A stretch of 64,000 nucleotides of DNA, from positions 26,143 to 90,142 of the forward strand of contig NZ_JAATJW010000006.1 in the NCBI RefSeq assembly GCF_011800755.1, read 5' to 3'. A program made the translations under genes and the position numbers. The notes under the pieces were generated by a model. It was given only the letters and a program-made list of their open reading frames with translations, made no database searches and had not been told where the DNA came from. The first letter of the stretch is position 1. Every line of letters begins with the position of its first letter. Origin of the DNA: Listeria valentina (lineage in GTDB: Bacteria > Bacillota > Bacilli > Lactobacillales > Listeriaceae). Below, piece after piece: positions 9,061 through 19,081 of this stretch.

Positions 9061-10254
9061 TTAAAAATACAATCCAACAATAGTTCCGGTCAAAATCGAA
9101 GCAAGTGTTGCTCCTAGCAATAGTTTCATTGAAAACTTCGCAACGGAAACGCTTTGTTTTTCGCTGATCGATTTGATTGAACCTGTGATAATCCCAACTA
9201 CACTGAAGTTTGCAAATGAAACGAGGTAAGAGGAAATGATCGCATTGCCTTTTGGCGTTAGTTGCGACGCTAATTGATGTAAATCGCCCATCGCTACAAA
9301 TTCGTTCGTCAATAATTTAGTGGCCATCAAGCTACCTACTTCGGTAATGTCACTAACGGGTACCCCCATCAAGAAGGCGATCGGCGAGAAGATATAGCCC
9401 AAAATCTGTGTAAAGCTGATGTGTAAAACGGCTGTAAAAGTACTATTTAAGAAGGTTACAAGTGCTACAAACCCAATTAGCATCGCTGCGACAGTTACCG
9501 CTAATTTGAATCCTTGTAAGATATAGTTCCCTAATACTTGGAAAAATGGCTCTTTAGCCGCCTCACCTGTTAATTCGTCTCTTGTGATTTCATCTTCTGG
9601 ACCTACGTCATAAGGATTTACGATACAGGAAACGATTAATGCAGATAAAATATTCAAGAAAACAGCTGTAACAACGAATTTACCAGGAACAAGTTCCATA
9701 TATGCTGCAAGAACTGCGGCCGATACGGCACTCATTGCCGATGCACAAATCGTGTATAAACGTTTGGCATTCAATTTTGGAATTTCATCTTTTACAGTTA
9801 GGAAAACTTCTGGTTGGCCAAGGATCGCTGTTGAAATCGCAAAATAACTTTCTAGTTCGCCCATTCGCGCCACTTTGTTAAGCGCCCAACCTGTCCATTT
9901 GATGATAAATGGTAAAACTTTGATGTAATTCAAGATACCAACTAGTGCCGAAATGAAGACGATTGGCATCAATACGTTTAGGAAAAAGACGGATGCGCCT
10001 TTTTGAATGACAAGGCCACCAAATACAAAGTTGATTCCGCCCGCTGCTTGTTCCATCAGCCAGCCGAAAAAGGAGGAAATACTGGATAAAACTTGAATTC
10101 CACCTGTTGTATTTAAACACAAGAAGGAAATTACTAATTGTAAGGCAAACATGATGCCCATTTTTTTTAATTTGATGTTCTTGCGATCGCTGCTGACTAG
10201 CCAGCCAATCCCAAAAACAAGCGCTAAACCAGTGAATAAAAAGATAAATCGCAC
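9061..10254 (-). CDS. nupC: Concentrative nucleoside transporter, NupC family
   Basis: A 397-residue inner-membrane transporter of the CNT family that brings in nucleosides with protons or sodium. It has the family arrangement of about ten hydrophobic spans, the GQPEVFLTVKDEIPKL motif (about residues 138-153) that forms the substrate-binding hairpin, and the EFVAMGDL and GNAIISSYLVSFANFSVVGIITG regions in the second half. It starts with GTG at 10254 behind AGAGAGGTG. It is the last gene of the deoC-deoB-deoR-pdp-nupC group and supplies substrates for those enzymes. A pyrimidine/deoxynucleoside preference is inferred from the neighbours. Confidence 0.92.
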   Translation of the reverse strand: MRFIFLFTGLALVFGIGWLVSSDRKNIKLKKMGIMFALQLVISFLCLNTTGGIQVLSSISSFFGWLMEQAAGGINFVFGGLVIQKGASVFFLNVLMPIVFISALVGILNYIKVLPFIIKWTGWALNKVARMGELESYFAISTAILGQPEVFLTVKDEIPKLNAKRLYTICASAMSAVSAAVLAAYMELVPGKFVVTAVFLNILSALIVSCIVNPYDVGPEDEITRDELTGEAAKEPFFQVLGNYILQGFKLAVTVAAMLIGFVALVTFLNSTFTAVLHISFTQILGYIFSPIAFLMGVPVSDITEVGSLMATKLLTNEFVAMGDLHQLASQLTPKGNAIISSYLVSFANFSVVGIITGSIKSISEKQSVSVAKFSMKLLLGATLASILTGTIVGLYF

Positions 10255-10318
10255 GTTTCTTACACCTCTCTCATTAAGTTTACATTTCTATGTCTATTTA
10301 AGAAACATTTTTCTGTGA

Positions 10319-11623
10319 TTAATCAATGATTTTATAAATCATTTTTGGTGCCGTTGCTGTCTCCGCAATTTCAACATTTTGATAAATTAAGTCTTTAATG
10401 GATTCGATTTCTGCTTCTGGTTGATTGGCATAAATCGTCATTAGTGACTCGCCTGCTTGAACTGCGTCACCAATTTTTTTGTGTAATTCAATTCCAACTG
10501 CATAATCTAATTTATCACTAGCTTTTTGTCGTCCGCCACCAAGTAACATACTGGCAATGCCAATTTCATCAGCTGTTATTTTAGCGACAACACCAGCTTC
10601 TTTTGCTGGAAGTTCGATTTTATATTTAGCTTGTGGCATGATGGTATAGTCTTCAATCACACGTTCATCGCCACCTTGAGCTTTAATCATTGCTTTGAAA
10701 CGATCTAGTGCAGAACCGTCAGCAATGGTTTTTTCAAGCATTTGTTTAGCTTCATCAAATGTATTTGCCTTTTCACCTAGTAATACCATATAACTTCCAA
10801 GTGTCAACACAAGATCAACTAAATCTTTTGGTCCCTTGCCTTTTAATAAATCAATCGATTCTTCAATTTCTAACGCATTTCCGATTTTATTTCCCAGCGG
10901 TTGGTTCATATCCGAAATAAGCGCCATACATTTCATTCCAACACCTTTTCCGATATCAACTAGCGCTTCCGCTAGTTCTGTTGAATCTTCAAGCGTCTTC
11001 ATAAATGCTCCAGAACCTGTCTTAACATCAATCACAAGTGCATCTGTTCCTGAAGCAATTTTTTTACTCATGATCGAACTTGCAATCAGAGCGATGGAAT
11101 CCACGGTATCTGTAACGTCACGTAGTGAATATATCTTCTTATCTGCTGGGGCAATATCACCAGTTGCTCCGATAATTGCCAATTTTTCAACTTTTACTTG
11201 GCTGATAAAGTCTTTTTCACTGATTTCAATTTGATATCCTGGTATCGCTTCCAATTTGTCTAAAGTACCGCCTGTATGTCCTAAACCGCGACCTGAGATC
11301 ATCGGAACAGGAATGCCAACTGCCGCAACAACTGCTGCAAGTGGCAAGCTCACTTTATCACCTACGCCGCCAGTCGAGTGTTTATCTACTTTGATACCGG
11401 GGATTTCAGATAGATCCAAGTGTTCACCAGATTCCATCATTTTGATGGTTAAGCTCGCACGTTCTTCTTTCGTCATGTTTTGGAAATAAATCGCCATAAG
11501 GAGCGCACTGATTTGATAATCAGGAATGGTTCCGTTTACAACACCGTCTACAAAAAATTGAATTTCTTCATCTGTTAATTCGCCACCATTGCGTTTGTGG
11601 TCAATTACATCTATCATTCTCAT
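10319..11623 (-). CDS. pdp: Pyrimidine-nucleoside phosphorylase
   Basis: A 434-residue enzyme that splits thymidine, deoxyuridine or uridine with phosphate, giving the base and (deoxy)ribose-1-phosphate. It shows the thymidine/pyrimidine phosphorylase signature SGRGLGHTGGTLDKLEAIPG (about residues 110-129), the phosphate-binding KHSTGGVGDK near residue 81, and the C-terminal barrel-sandwich domain (residues ~345-434). Start at 11623 behind GGGAGT. It begins five bases after the deoR stop, so the two are translated from one message. The ribose-1-phosphate product feeds DeoB. Confidence 0.95.
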   Translation of the reverse strand: MRMIDVIDHKRNGGELTDEEIQFFVDGVVNGTIPDYQISALLMAIYFQNMTKEERASLTIKMMESGEHLDLSEIPGIKVDKHSTGGVGDKVSLPLAAVVAAVGIPVPMISGRGLGHTGGTLDKLEAIPGYQIEISEKDFISQVKVEKLAIIGATGDIAPADKKIYSLRDVTDTVDSIALIASSIMSKKIASGTDALVIDVKTGSGAFMKTLEDSTELAEALVDIGKGVGMKCMALISDMNQPLGNKIGNALEIEESIDLLKGKGPKDLVDLVLTLGSYMVLLGEKANTFDEAKQMLEKTIADGSALDRFKAMIKAQGGDERVIEDYTIMPQAKYKIELPAKEAGVVAKITADEIGIASMLLGGGRQKASDKLDYAVGIELHKKIGDAVQAGESLMTIYANQPEAEIESIKDLIYQNVEIAETATAPKMIYKIID

Positions 11624-11628
11624 ATCTC

Positions 11629-12576
11629 TTACTCCCTCTCGTAATCTATTAATGCTTGCGCTAGTGCTAAATCGATCACTGCATGATTAGCATAACCTGC
11701 TGTTAACACGGCATTTACGCCTGCAAGTTTTGCAACACCACTAGCAACTAGGATTGAATAACGTTTTTCTTTTAAGTCGGATAATTGGATTCCAACTGTT
11801 CGTTCATTTAATTTTTCATCAACCAATTCGCCATCTTTATTAATAAAGCGAGAAACAATATCACCAACTGCATGGTCTTGCAGATTTTCTTTTTGGCCTT
11901 CATCAAAATAACCTAATTGAAATAATAAAGCACTTTTACGAACTGTTCCGACGCTAAATATAGCAATATTAGCTTTTTTCCCACAATCTAAAACAGCCTT
12001 AATAAAACGATCTTGCTCCACCATTTCTTTTGTCACTTGATTATCAAAAATTGTCGGTAGCGGCAAATATTGCGGTTGTGTATGATAAACGCGGCCTAAT
12101 TCATTAATACTTTCATAGGCGTAAGTTCGTTCATTTTCAAAGTTAACGCTTCCTTTTAATTGTACAACTTGAACGCCAGGGACTTCTTGATTCTCCATTC
12201 TCGTGGTTACAGAATGAATAGTCTTTCCCCAGCCGATTCCGATAATATCGTCTGGCCGAACGATCTTGGTCAAAAAATCTGCCGTATAAGCGCCGACACT
12301 GTTAATCGACAACGTTTCACCGTTAAAATTCGACGGAACGACCATGATTTTTGCCCCATATTTTTTGGACAATTGCTGCGACAGCTCATCAGCGTTTAAC
12401 AGCGGGTTAAAAATCTGGATTTTAACAAGACCGCTATCTCTAGCACTTCGTAATAACCGGGAAATGGTCGGGCGAGAAAGATTCAATTTTTTTGCAATGG
12501 CAGCTTGCCCCATATTTTCTTCATAATAAAGATGTGCTACTAGCAAACTTTGCTTGATTTTTTCTTCATCTGTCAT
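11629..12576 (-). CDS. deoR: Deoxyribonucleoside regulator DeoR (SorC-type)
   Basis: A 315-residue repressor with an N-terminal helix-turn-helix (about residues 19-45, MGQAAIAKKLNLSRPTISRLL) and a SorC-type sugar-phosphate-binding domain (about residues 60-312, with IGIGWGKT near 92). This is the architecture of B. subtilis DeoR, which responds to deoxyribose-5-phosphate, not of E. coli DeoR. It lies inside the operon it should control, and a nearly perfect copy of the B. subtilis DeoR operator lies upstream of deoC. Start at 12576 with AGGAAGAGG. Confidence 0.92.
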   Translation of the reverse strand: MTDEEKIKQSLLVAHLYYEENMGQAAIAKKLNLSRPTISRLLRSARDSGLVKIQIFNPLLNADELSQQLSKKYGAKIMVVPSNFNGETLSINSVGAYTADFLTKIVRPDDIIGIGWGKTIHSVTTRMENQEVPGVQVVQLKGSVNFENERTYAYESINELGRVYHTQPQYLPLPTIFDNQVTKEMVEQDRFIKAVLDCGKKANIAIFSVGTVRKSALLFQLGYFDEGQKENLQDHAVGDIVSRFINKDGELVDEKLNERTVGIQLSDLKEKRYSILVASGVAKLAGVNAVLTAGYANHAVIDLALAQALIDYERE

Positions 12577-12604
12577 TGTTATCCTCTTCCTCCCCGTTTT
12601 CCCT

Positions 12605-13795
12605 TTAGTTTAATTCTGCTAAAAAGCTTGTTCCCACTTTGCTACCGGAAACGCCAAAGTTGTCTGTTACAGTAGCGCCTAAATCAGCAAATGTTTTGCG
12701 AATGCCTAAACTGTTTCCTTGTTTCATGCTTGGCGAATAAGCTAAAAGTGGCACTTGTTCGCGCGTATGATCGGTTCCTTTAAAGCCTGGATCATTACCA
12801 TGATCTGCTGTTATCATCAACAAATCATCCTCTTTCAAGTTGGCTAAAACTTGACCGAGTCGTTCATCAAAGTCCATCAAAGCTTGACCAAAACCAATTG
12901 GATCACGGCGATGGCCATACATTGAATCAAAATCCACTAAATTTACGAAACAAAAGCCATTGAAGTCTTTTGCCATGACGTGATCTAAATGATCCATGCC
13001 GTCCATATTGCTTTCATTATGATAAACTTCATCTAATCCTTGACCGGAAAAAATATCATTGATTTTGCCAATTCCAACTGTATGAATGCCAGCCGCTTGA
13101 AGATCATCCAAGTCGGTTTTGCTTGTTGGTTTTAATGCAAAATCATGTCGGTTAGCGGTTCTTGTAAAGTTATCTTTATTCGTTCCCACGTATGGTCTAG
13201 CAATGACACGTCCTACTACATATTCAGGGCCATTCACTAAGCCACGAGCAAACTCACAAATTTTGTAAAGCTCATCAACTGGGATGACTTCTTCATGCGC
13301 AGCAATCTGTAATACGGAATCGCCCGAAGTGTAAATAATCAAATCCCCAGTTTCTAGCTGATGTTCACCAAGTTCTTTAATAATTTCGGTTCCAGAAGCC
13401 GGCTTATTACCAACAATTTTTCGACCTGAGAACTCTGAAATCTTAGCTAGCAGTTCTTCCGGGAAACCATTTGGAAAATAACTGAGCGGCTCTGTAACAG
13501 GCAGTCCCATCATTTCCCAGTGACCATCCATACTATCTTTCCCCGCCGAAATCTCTGTCATTTTGCCATAATAGCCAAGCGGCTGTTCCGCCTTCGCCAC
13601 ACCTTCAATCGCAGTTTCTCTAAGATTCGATAAGCCTAATTTTTGCAAGTTTGGTAATTTCAGTTTTCCTTGATACGCTTCACCGACGTGACCTAACGTA
13701 TCTGAACCAACGTCACCAAATTTATCAGCATCCGGTGCGGCTCCAGTTCCAACAGAATCAATCACGATCGCAAAAACTCGATTGTACTTGTTCAT
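12605..13795 (-). CDS. deoB: Phosphopentomutase
   Basis: A 396-residue alkaline-phosphatase-fold mutase that interconverts (deoxy)ribose-1- and -5-phosphate with manganese. The first metal/nucleophile motif is [13 protein letters not shown] (about residues 12-24). Other metal ligands are in [11 protein letters not shown] (about 87-97), [25 protein letters not shown] (near 328-352) and [11 protein letters not shown]. Length and motifs are complete. It links pdp to deoC. Start at 13795 behind AGAAGGAG. The 139-base gap to deoC contains inverted repeats but no clear terminator, so co-transcription is likely with a possible internal promoter. Confidence 0.96.
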   Translation of the reverse strand: MNKYNRVFAIVIDSVGTGAAPDADKFGDVGSDTLGHVGEAYQGKLKLPNLQKLGLSNLRETAIEGVAKAEQPLGYYGKMTEISAGKDSMDGHWEMMGLPVTEPLSYFPNGFPEELLAKISEFSGRKIVGNKPASGTEIIKELGEHQLETGDLIIYTSGDSVLQIAAHEEVIPVDELYKICEFARGLVNGPEYVVGRVIARPYVGTNKDNFTRTANRHDFALKPTSKTDLDDLQAAGIHTVGIGKINDIFSGQGLDEVYHNESNMDGMDHLDHVMAKDFNGFCFVNLVDFDSMYGHRRDPIGFGQALMDFDERLGQVLANLKEDDLLMITADHGNDPGFKGTDHTREQVPLLAYSPSMKQGNSLGIRKTFADLGATVTDNFGVSGSKVGTSFLAELN

Positions 13796-13934
13796 GAAAA
13801 AGTCTCCTTCTCTATTAAAGTTACTCGATTACACAATTCATTGTAATTGAGCGAAATACCTGGTTTCTACTTAAATCTTCTTTAAGCAGTTTTTTCGTTA
13901 TTTCTCTTCTTACATTTTACATGGAATGTCTATC

Positions 13935-14594
13935 TTAAGCCAATATTTGTTTTGTCGCACTTACACCAAGACGGCTAGCCCCAGCTTCGATCATTGCTAA
14001 AGCTTCTTCTTTAGAGTGGATTCCACCAGAAGCTTTCACTCCTAGACGATCTCCAACTGTTTTACGCATTAAAGCAACATCTTCTACTTTTGCACCAGCT
14101 GAACTAAATCCTGTTGAAGTTTTCACATAATCTGCGCCAGCTTTTTCTGAAATTTCACAAGCAGCTACGATTTGTTCGTTGTTCAAGTAAGAAGTTTCAA
14201 TGATAACTTTTAATAATTTGCCTGTTTTGTGAGTTTCTAGAGCCACGTCATGAATATCTTTTTCAACTTCACCATGGTTTCCAGCAATCAGTTCCCCGAT
14301 ATTTAAAACCATATCAATTTCTTCAGCACCATCTTGAATGGCAACTTGTGTTTCGAATACTTTTGATTTCGTTGTTGTCGCTCCAAGTGGGAACCCAACA
14401 ACAGCGATTGGTTTTACTGTTGAACCTTTCAGTTGTTCTGCAACAAATGGAATCCAGTAAGCGTTAACACAAACAGAAGCAGTGTTATATTTTAATGCTT
14501 CCTGACAAGTGACCTCAATGTCGCTTTTTGTCGCATTTGGTTTTAAATTTGTGTGATCTAAATATTTGGCTAATTCTGCAGTCGTTATATTCAT
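13935..14594 (-). CDS. deoC: Deoxyribose-phosphate aldolase
   Basis: A 219-residue class I aldolase that splits 2-deoxyribose-5-phosphate into glyceraldehyde-3-phosphate and acetaldehyde. The Schiff-base lysine is K158 in DYVKTSTGF, the proton-relay region is DMVLNIG (D94), and the second lysine lies in KASGGI near 192. It is first in the deo operon. A SigA promoter with an upstream DeoR operator precedes it. Start at 14594 behind AAAGGGG. Confidence 0.97.
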   Translation of the reverse strand: MNITTAELAKYLDHTNLKPNATKSDIEVTCQEALKYNTASVCVNAYWIPFVAEQLKGSTVKPIAVVGFPLGATTTKSKVFETQVAIQDGAEEIDMVLNIGELIAGNHGEVEKDIHDVALETHKTGKLLKVIIETSYLNNEQIVAACEISEKAGADYVKTSTGFSSAGAKVEDVALMRKTVGDRLGVKASGGIHSKEEALAMIEAGASRLGVSATKQILA

Positions 14595-14623
14595 TTTTGT
14601 AACCCCTTTCTTTTTACAAATTT

Positions 14624-14652
14624 ATCATAGCACACACTTTTACATTTGTAAA
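14624..14652 (-). promoter_or_regulatory. deoC promoter
   Basis: Minus-strand -35 TTTACA (14647-14652), a 17-base spacer and -10 TATGAT (14624-14629). The -35 lies in an inverted repeat TTTTACATTTGTAAAA (14638-14653; 7-base arms), which could be a second regulatory site. Confidence 0.8.
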
Positions 14653-14659
14653 ATGTATT

Positions 14660-14677
14660 TTTGAAATTTTGTTCATA
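14660..14677 (-). promoter_or_regulatory. DeoR operator
   Basis: The plus strand carries TTGAAATTTTGTTCA, which matches the B. subtilis DeoR operator ATTGAAATTTTGTTCAAT over its whole core. It sits about 45-60 bases upstream of the expected transcription start, the same distance as in B. subtilis. Together with the deoR gene in the operon this makes the circuit very likely. Confidence 0.85.
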
Positions 14678-14725
14678 AAAAATATAAATCGCTTGAAACG
14701 TTGCTACAAAAACATTTTCACCAAT

Positions 14726-14770
14726 AAAAAACAGGAGTCTAGGAAATATTTTCCCTAACTCCTGTTTTAT
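14726..14770 (-). terminator. Terminator of the qox operon
   Basis: Long hairpin with arms ACAGGAGT and ACTCCTGT, extended inside by imperfect pairing. On the minus strand it is followed by TTTTTT. It lies just after qoxD. Confidence 0.9.
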
Positions 14771-14782
14771 TTTAATAAAATT

Positions 14783-15115
14783 TTACATTAAATGGTTCAT
14801 ATGTCCGATTTCCATGACCCAATAAGAGCCAATGACAACCACAATCGCAATAAACGCTGCGAAAAGGATGTTGCCGACTTGGATACGGCCATCGCGACCT
14901 TCTGTCATGTGCATAAACATCAAAAGCTGTAAGGCTGCTTGAATGAATGCAAAGATGAAGATAATGACTAGCTTCACGCTATAGTTAAGCGAAGAGTAAA
15001 GTGCTACCCAAACAGCTAGCAAAGTTAATACGATGGATAAAACAAACCCAATGATATGCTTCCACGGAATACCCGATTCAGCATGTGCGCTATTTGTATT
15101 CTTGTTTTCAGCCAT
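14783..15115 (-). CDS. qoxD: Cytochrome aa3 quinol oxidase subunit IV
   Basis: A 110-residue membrane subunit with three hydrophobic spans (about residues 20-42, 48-70 and 82-103) and the conserved MHMTEG turn after the second span. This matches QoxD/CyoD-type subunit IV, which helps assemble the oxidase. The ATG follows the qoxC stop with no gap, and the ribosome-binding site is inside the end of qoxC. It is the last gene of the operon. Confidence 0.93.
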   Translation of the reverse strand: MAENKNTNSAHAESGIPWKHIIGFVLSIVLTLLAVWVALYSSLNYSVKLVIIFIFAFIQAALQLLMFMHMTEGRDGRIQVGNILFAAFIAIVVVIGSYWVMEIGHMNHLM

Positions 15116-15727
15116 TTAGTTCACCATCCCTAACAGGTAGACACCCGTGAAGATGAAAATCCAGACAACATCCAAGAAATGCCAATATAGGCTTGAAATA
15201 AAGACTTTGGATGCTGCACGTGGCGTCAAACCGCGCATTTTAATTTGAATGAGGATAAACGTAATCCAGAATAAACCGATCGTTACATGGGCTCCGTGAG
15301 TTCCAAGTAGAACGAAGAACGAAGACCAGTAAGATCCAACTTGCATCGTTACGCCTTCCATAATGTAATGTGTAAACTCATAGATTTCAAATCCAACAAA
15401 GCCAGCACCTAGAAGTAATGTGATGATCGAATAAACCATCAACATTTTCGTGTTACCTTTTCGCATTTCACCAATAGCTAAACCACAAGTGAAACTACTT
15501 GTAAGTAGCAAGAATGTCATGATAAGTACAAGCGGTAGTTCGAACATCTCTGCTGGCGGATGTCCCGCATTCGAACCGGCTTTCATCATCACAAAATAAG
15601 TCGCAAAAAGCGTTGCAAAAAGCGCAATTTCTGCACCAAGGAAAATCCAGAAGCCAAGAATGTTCAGTCTCCCTTGTTCAGATTGATACTCAAGTGGAAG
15701 GTTCGAATTTGTTTTTACAGATTCCAT
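15116..15727 (-). CDS. qoxC: Cytochrome aa3 quinol oxidase subunit III
   Basis: A 203-residue heme-copper oxidase subunit III with five hydrophobic spans. The family motif [15 protein letters not shown] is at about residues 142-156 and the C-terminal [14 protein letters not shown] at about 179-192. Start at 15727, overlapping qoxB by 13 bases, with AAAGGAGGGT inside the qoxB end, which implies coupled translation. Confidence 0.95.
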   Translation of the reverse strand: MESVKTNSNLPLEYQSEQGRLNILGFWIFLGAEIALFATLFATYFVMMKAGSNAGHPPAEMFELPLVLIMTFLLLTSSFTCGLAIGEMRKGNTKMLMVYSIITLLLGAGFVGFEIYEFTHYIMEGVTMQVGSYWSSFFVLLGTHGAHVTIGLFWITFILIQIKMRGLTPRAASKVFISSLYWHFLDVVWIFIFTGVYLLGMVN

Positions 15728-17700
15728 GGGTTACCCTCCTTTACGCCCGTTTCACGTTCGTGAGCAGCATGCTCTTCTGTCGCACGAATTTCTTCAACTG
15801 AAACATGATAACCATCGTCTTTTTGGAAAGAACGATAAATCATGCAGCCTAGTACGCCTAGTCCTCCAAGGAGTCCAAGCCAGTACCAGTAGAAGACAAG
15901 ACCAAACGCGCCGATGAAGAAGAAGACAGACATCACAAATCCGAGCATTGTGTTGCTTGGCATATGAATAGGCTGATAATTTTTATCGTCCAAGTAAGAC
16001 TTGCCTTCTTGCTTCTTATTCCAAAAATCATCAATGCTGTGCCATTCTGGTAGAATTGCAAAGTTATATTTTGGTGCAACCGCAGAGCTTGTTGCCCATT
16101 CAAGTGTACGCCCAGCTCCGTCCCACGAGTCGCCACTTACTTCGCGTTTTGAATGTTTGAAGCTGTAAACGATATTCCAGCAAAGAATTAAGAATGCTAT
16201 TCCCATCAGGAATCCTCCGATAGAGGAAATAAAGTTTAAGGTTGTCCAACCGTCTCCTTGTGTATAAGTGTAAAGTCGACGTGGCATGCCGTCGAGTCCC
16301 AAGAAATATTGTGGGAAGAAGCAGACATTAAAGCCGATTACAAAGATCCAGAAGAACCATTTACCAATTTTTTCATTCAGCTTGTAGCCAAACAGTTTTG
16401 GATACCAGTAAATTAAACCGGCGAAACAAGAGAATACGGTTCCTGCGATCAACACATAGTGGAAGTGAGATACAAGGAAATACGTATTGTGATATTGATA
16501 GTCAGCCGCGGCCATGGCAAGCATAACCCCAGTTACCCCACCAATAACAAAGTTTGGTATGAAAGCAAGCGACCAAAGCATTGGTGTATCAAATCGAATC
16601 TGGCCTTTATACATCGTAAATAGCCAGTTGAATATTTTAATCCCAGTTGGTATTGCAATCATCATCGTCGTGATCGAGAAGAATGAGTTAACAAGCGCAC
16701 CTGAACCCATCGTGAAGAAGTGATGGACCCAAACGATGAAACTCAAAATGGAGATGACAACGATGGCAGCAACCATGGCTGGATAACCGAACAGTTTCTT
16801 TTTCGAGAAGGTAGAAATAACTTCTGAGAAAATCCCGAATGCTGGCAGGATAACAATGTATACCTCCGGATGCCCCCAAACCCAGAAAAGGTTGGCCCAC
16901 ATCATCGGTAAACCTCCGTTTGCTAGCGTAAAGAATGCTGTCCCGAATAAGCGGTCAAATGACATGAGTGCAAGTGCCACTGTCAAAACAGGGAAAGCAA
17001 AGATGATAATTAGGGAAGTGATCAAAATCGTCCAAGTAAACATTGGCATTTTCATCAGCGTCATGCCTTTAGCACGCATCCGCATTATCGTGACAAAGAA
17101 ATTAATCCCTGTCATAAGCGTTCCTATCCCGGCTATCTGAACACCGAGCAAGTAAAAGTTAATTCCATAACCTTGGCTAAATTCTTCTGCAAGTGGCGCA
17201 TAGTTTGTCCAGCCTGCTGCTGGAGAACCGCCGATTACAAAGGACAAGTTGAAAAGCATTGCCCCCATGAAGAATGTCCAGAAACTCAAATTATTTAAGA
17301 ATGGGAATGCTACGTCGCGTGCGCCAATTTGAAGCGGTACTGCGATGTTCATTAACCCGATAACAAACGGCATCGCCATGAACAAAATCATGATCGTTCC
17401 GTGTGTTGTAAAGACTTCGTTATAGTGCTGTGCATCTAAAAACTTCATTCCAGGTAAAGCAAGTTGGGTACGCATCATGAGCGCATCCACGCCGCCCCGG
17501 AAGAACATTAAAACAGCAGCAATCAAATACATGATTCCAATCCGTTTATGGTCAACGGAAGAAATCCATTCTTTGAAAAGCCATTTCCATTTTTTCGTGT
17601 ACGTTAACAGCACGACAATCCCAATACTAACGAGTGCAATCGACACTTGCGCACCTAAGATCAGAGGGTCGCCAGTGATGATAAATTCGTTCCATTTCAT
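15715..17700 (-). CDS. qoxB: Cytochrome aa3 quinol oxidase subunit I
   Basis: A 661-residue catalytic subunit with heme and CuB sites. It reduces O2 to water using quinol and pumps protons. Visible signatures are [11 protein letters not shown] (heme ligand, about residue 98-108), the CuB motif [17 protein letters not shown] (about residues 278-294), the [11 protein letters not shown] pair of histidines (near 327), and the [11 protein letters not shown] heme ligands (near 414-424). Fifteen or so hydrophobic spans match the long QoxB/CyoB form rather than cytochrome c oxidase. It lies 16 bases after qoxA. Confidence 0.97.
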   Translation of the reverse strand: MKWNEFIITGDPLILGAQVSIALVSIGIVVLLTYTKKWKWLFKEWISSVDHKRIGIMYLIAAVLMFFRGGVDALMMRTQLALPGMKFLDAQHYNEVFTTHGTIMILFMAMPFVIGLMNIAVPLQIGARDVAFPFLNNLSFWTFFMGAMLFNLSFVIGGSPAAGWTNYAPLAEEFSQGYGINFYLLGVQIAGIGTLMTGINFFVTIMRMRAKGMTLMKMPMFTWTILITSLIIIFAFPVLTVALALMSFDRLFGTAFFTLANGGLPMMWANLFWVWGHPEVYIVILPAFGIFSEVISTFSKKKLFGYPAMVAAIVVISILSFIVWVHHFFTMGSGALVNSFFSITTMMIAIPTGIKIFNWLFTMYKGQIRFDTPMLWSLAFIPNFVIGGVTGVMLAMAAADYQYHNTYFLVSHFHYVLIAGTVFSCFAGLIYWYPKLFGYKLNEKIGKWFFWIFVIGFNVCFFPQYFLGLDGMPRRLYTYTQGDGWTTLNFISSIGGFLMGIAFLILCWNIVYSFKHSKREVSGDSWDGAGRTLEWATSSAVAPKYNFAILPEWHSIDDFWNKKQEGKSYLDDKNYQPIHMPSNTMLGFVMSVFFFIGAFGLVFYWYWLGLLGGLGVLGCMIYRSFQKDDGYHVSVEEIRATEEHAAHERETGVKEGNPWNL

Positions 17701-17716
17701 GTTTTAGTTTCCCCCT

Positions 17717-18823
17717 TTAATGGCCCTCATGGTCAGATTCTTTTTTATTAAATTCGTTCGTTTGGATGTCGTCTTCCATTTTCTTCATTTCTTTATCATA
17801 GTGCTTATCTGAGTGATATTTCTCGCCATTTTTAATGATCATTGGATCCATGTTGTGCCGTTCAAATTGCGGATTTGTAACCGTAACTGGACGAGCGGGT
17901 TTAAGTGGCTTATCAGAAATTGTCACTTTTTCATTTGGATTATGCGGATTCGTTAGCTTGTAGCCAAAACGTTCATACGCATAAAAGACATATTCAGGGT
18001 CTGCAGCCACATCAACAAAGGCTAAGTGAGTTCCTGAATAACTCTTTTCTTTCGAACCTTCTGGAATAAGCAAACGGTCATAAATATCTTGTGTCATCAG
18101 TGGAGAATTATCTTTTGTTTTCTTCGCCCACGCTTTATAGTCGCTTTCAGATTGTGCGATTACGTTAAAGCGTTGTTCATGGAAGCCTTCTCCGTTAAAG
18201 TTCGCATTGCGTCCTTTATAAGTTCCTTCTTCATCAGCTTGTAAATACAAGTTCATCGTCATACCAGTCATGGCATATTTTTGACCACCTAATTGCGGCA
18301 CCCAAAAACTAGTCATTGTATCTGCAGATGTTAATTTGAAGAGAACTGGTCGATCTGTAGGAATATGTACATAGTTGACAGTCTCGATACTTTCATTTGG
18401 ATAACTGAATATCCATTTCCAGTCTACACTCGTCGCATAAATCACAACTGGATCCTTATGCGATGTTACTTTTGGAGCTTCTTCGCCCGCATAAATCGTT
18501 TTGACAGTTGGAATTGCAAGTGCAATAACGATTACGACTGGAATAAGCGTCCATAAAATTTCCAGTTTACGGCTCCCGTGCATATTTGGTTCGTAATTCT
18601 TTGGATTTTTTCGTTCACGGTATTTAAATAGAATAATCGTAAGCAACACAAAAATGGTTAACACGATCAGTAGCATGAAGAATATCGAATAGATAATTAG
18701 ATTACTCTGATCTTTGGCAACCGGTCCCTTTGGATCTAGTACCGCTAAATCACCACAACCGCTCAATACAGCTAGAAATCCAGCTAAAACGGTAAGAAGC
18801 AATGATTTCAGTATCTTTGACAC
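17717..18823 (-). CDS. qoxA: Cytochrome aa3 quinol oxidase subunit II
   Basis: A 368-residue lipoprotein subunit. The signal peptide ends in a lipobox (LSGC, about Cys22), followed by two membrane spans (about residues 40-65 and 88-108) and an external cupredoxin domain. That domain has WKWIFSYPNE and SFWVPQLGGQKYAMTGM but lacks the CuA cysteines, which identifies a quinol rather than a cytochrome c oxidase. The GTG at 18823 is preferred because AGAGGGG precedes it and a signal peptide starts there; the longer frame to 18949 adds an unlikely leader. It is first in qoxABCD. Confidence 0.93.
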   Translation of the reverse strand: MSKILKSLLLTVLAGFLAVLSGCGDLAVLDPKGPVAKDQSNLIIYSIFFMLLIVLTIFVLLTIILFKYRERKNPKNYEPNMHGSRKLEILWTLIPVVIVIALAIPTVKTIYAGEEAPKVTSHKDPVVIYATSVDWKWIFSYPNESIETVNYVHIPTDRPVLFKLTSADTMTSFWVPQLGGQKYAMTGMTMNLYLQADEEGTYKGRNANFNGEGFHEQRFNVIAQSESDYKAWAKKTKDNSPLMTQDIYDRLLIPEGSKEKSYSGTHLAFVDVAADPEYVFYAYERFGYKLTNPHNPNEKVTISDKPLKPARPVTVTNPQFERHNMDPMIIKNGEKYHSDKHYDKEMKKMEDDIQTNEFNKKESDHEGH

Positions 18824-18979
18824 CCTAATCCCCTCTTTTCCTTTTGAAGTATACAATTCGTATAACGCGCATAAAATATTAAAATTCCTGATTCGTTTTC
18901 TACTCCCGCAAAGCATGTATTCGATTATTTTCACAAACTTCTCAAGCAATAAAAAACACTATGTGCATATTCGCTTAAT

Positions 18980-19008
18980 ATTATAACCTATATCTATCAA
19001 TTATTCAA
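18980..19008 (-). promoter_or_regulatory. qoxABCD promoter
   Basis: Minus-strand -35 TTGAAT (19003-19008), a 17-base spacer and a perfect -10 TATAAT (18980-18985). It gives a leader of roughly 150 bases before the GTG; I see no riboswitch in it. Confidence 0.75.
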
Positions 19009-19036
19009 AGGCTGCACATATTAAATTTTTCACAAA

Positions 19037-19076
19037 CAAAAAAAGACCCGACCTAGTGAAATCAGATCGAGTTTTT
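19037..19076 (-). terminator. Terminator of the mevalonate operon
   Basis: Nine-base arms (19046-19054 and 19064-19072), with G-U pairs, and a T-run on the minus strand, six bases after the mvaK2 stop. Confidence 0.85.
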
Positions 19077-19081
19077 AACCT

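Noticed and set aside
13796..13934. Terminator between deoC and deoB
   Set aside because: Hairpins exist (CTGCTTAAA region) but no T-run follows, so separate transcription is not supported.
14638..14653. Second DeoR operator at the deoC -35
   Set aside because: The dyad TTTTACATTTGTAAAA does not match the DeoR consensus, so I mention it only as a possible site.
18824..19008. Possible riboswitch in the qoxA leader
   Set aside because: The ~150-base leader shows no conserved aptamer core or terminator/antiterminator pair.
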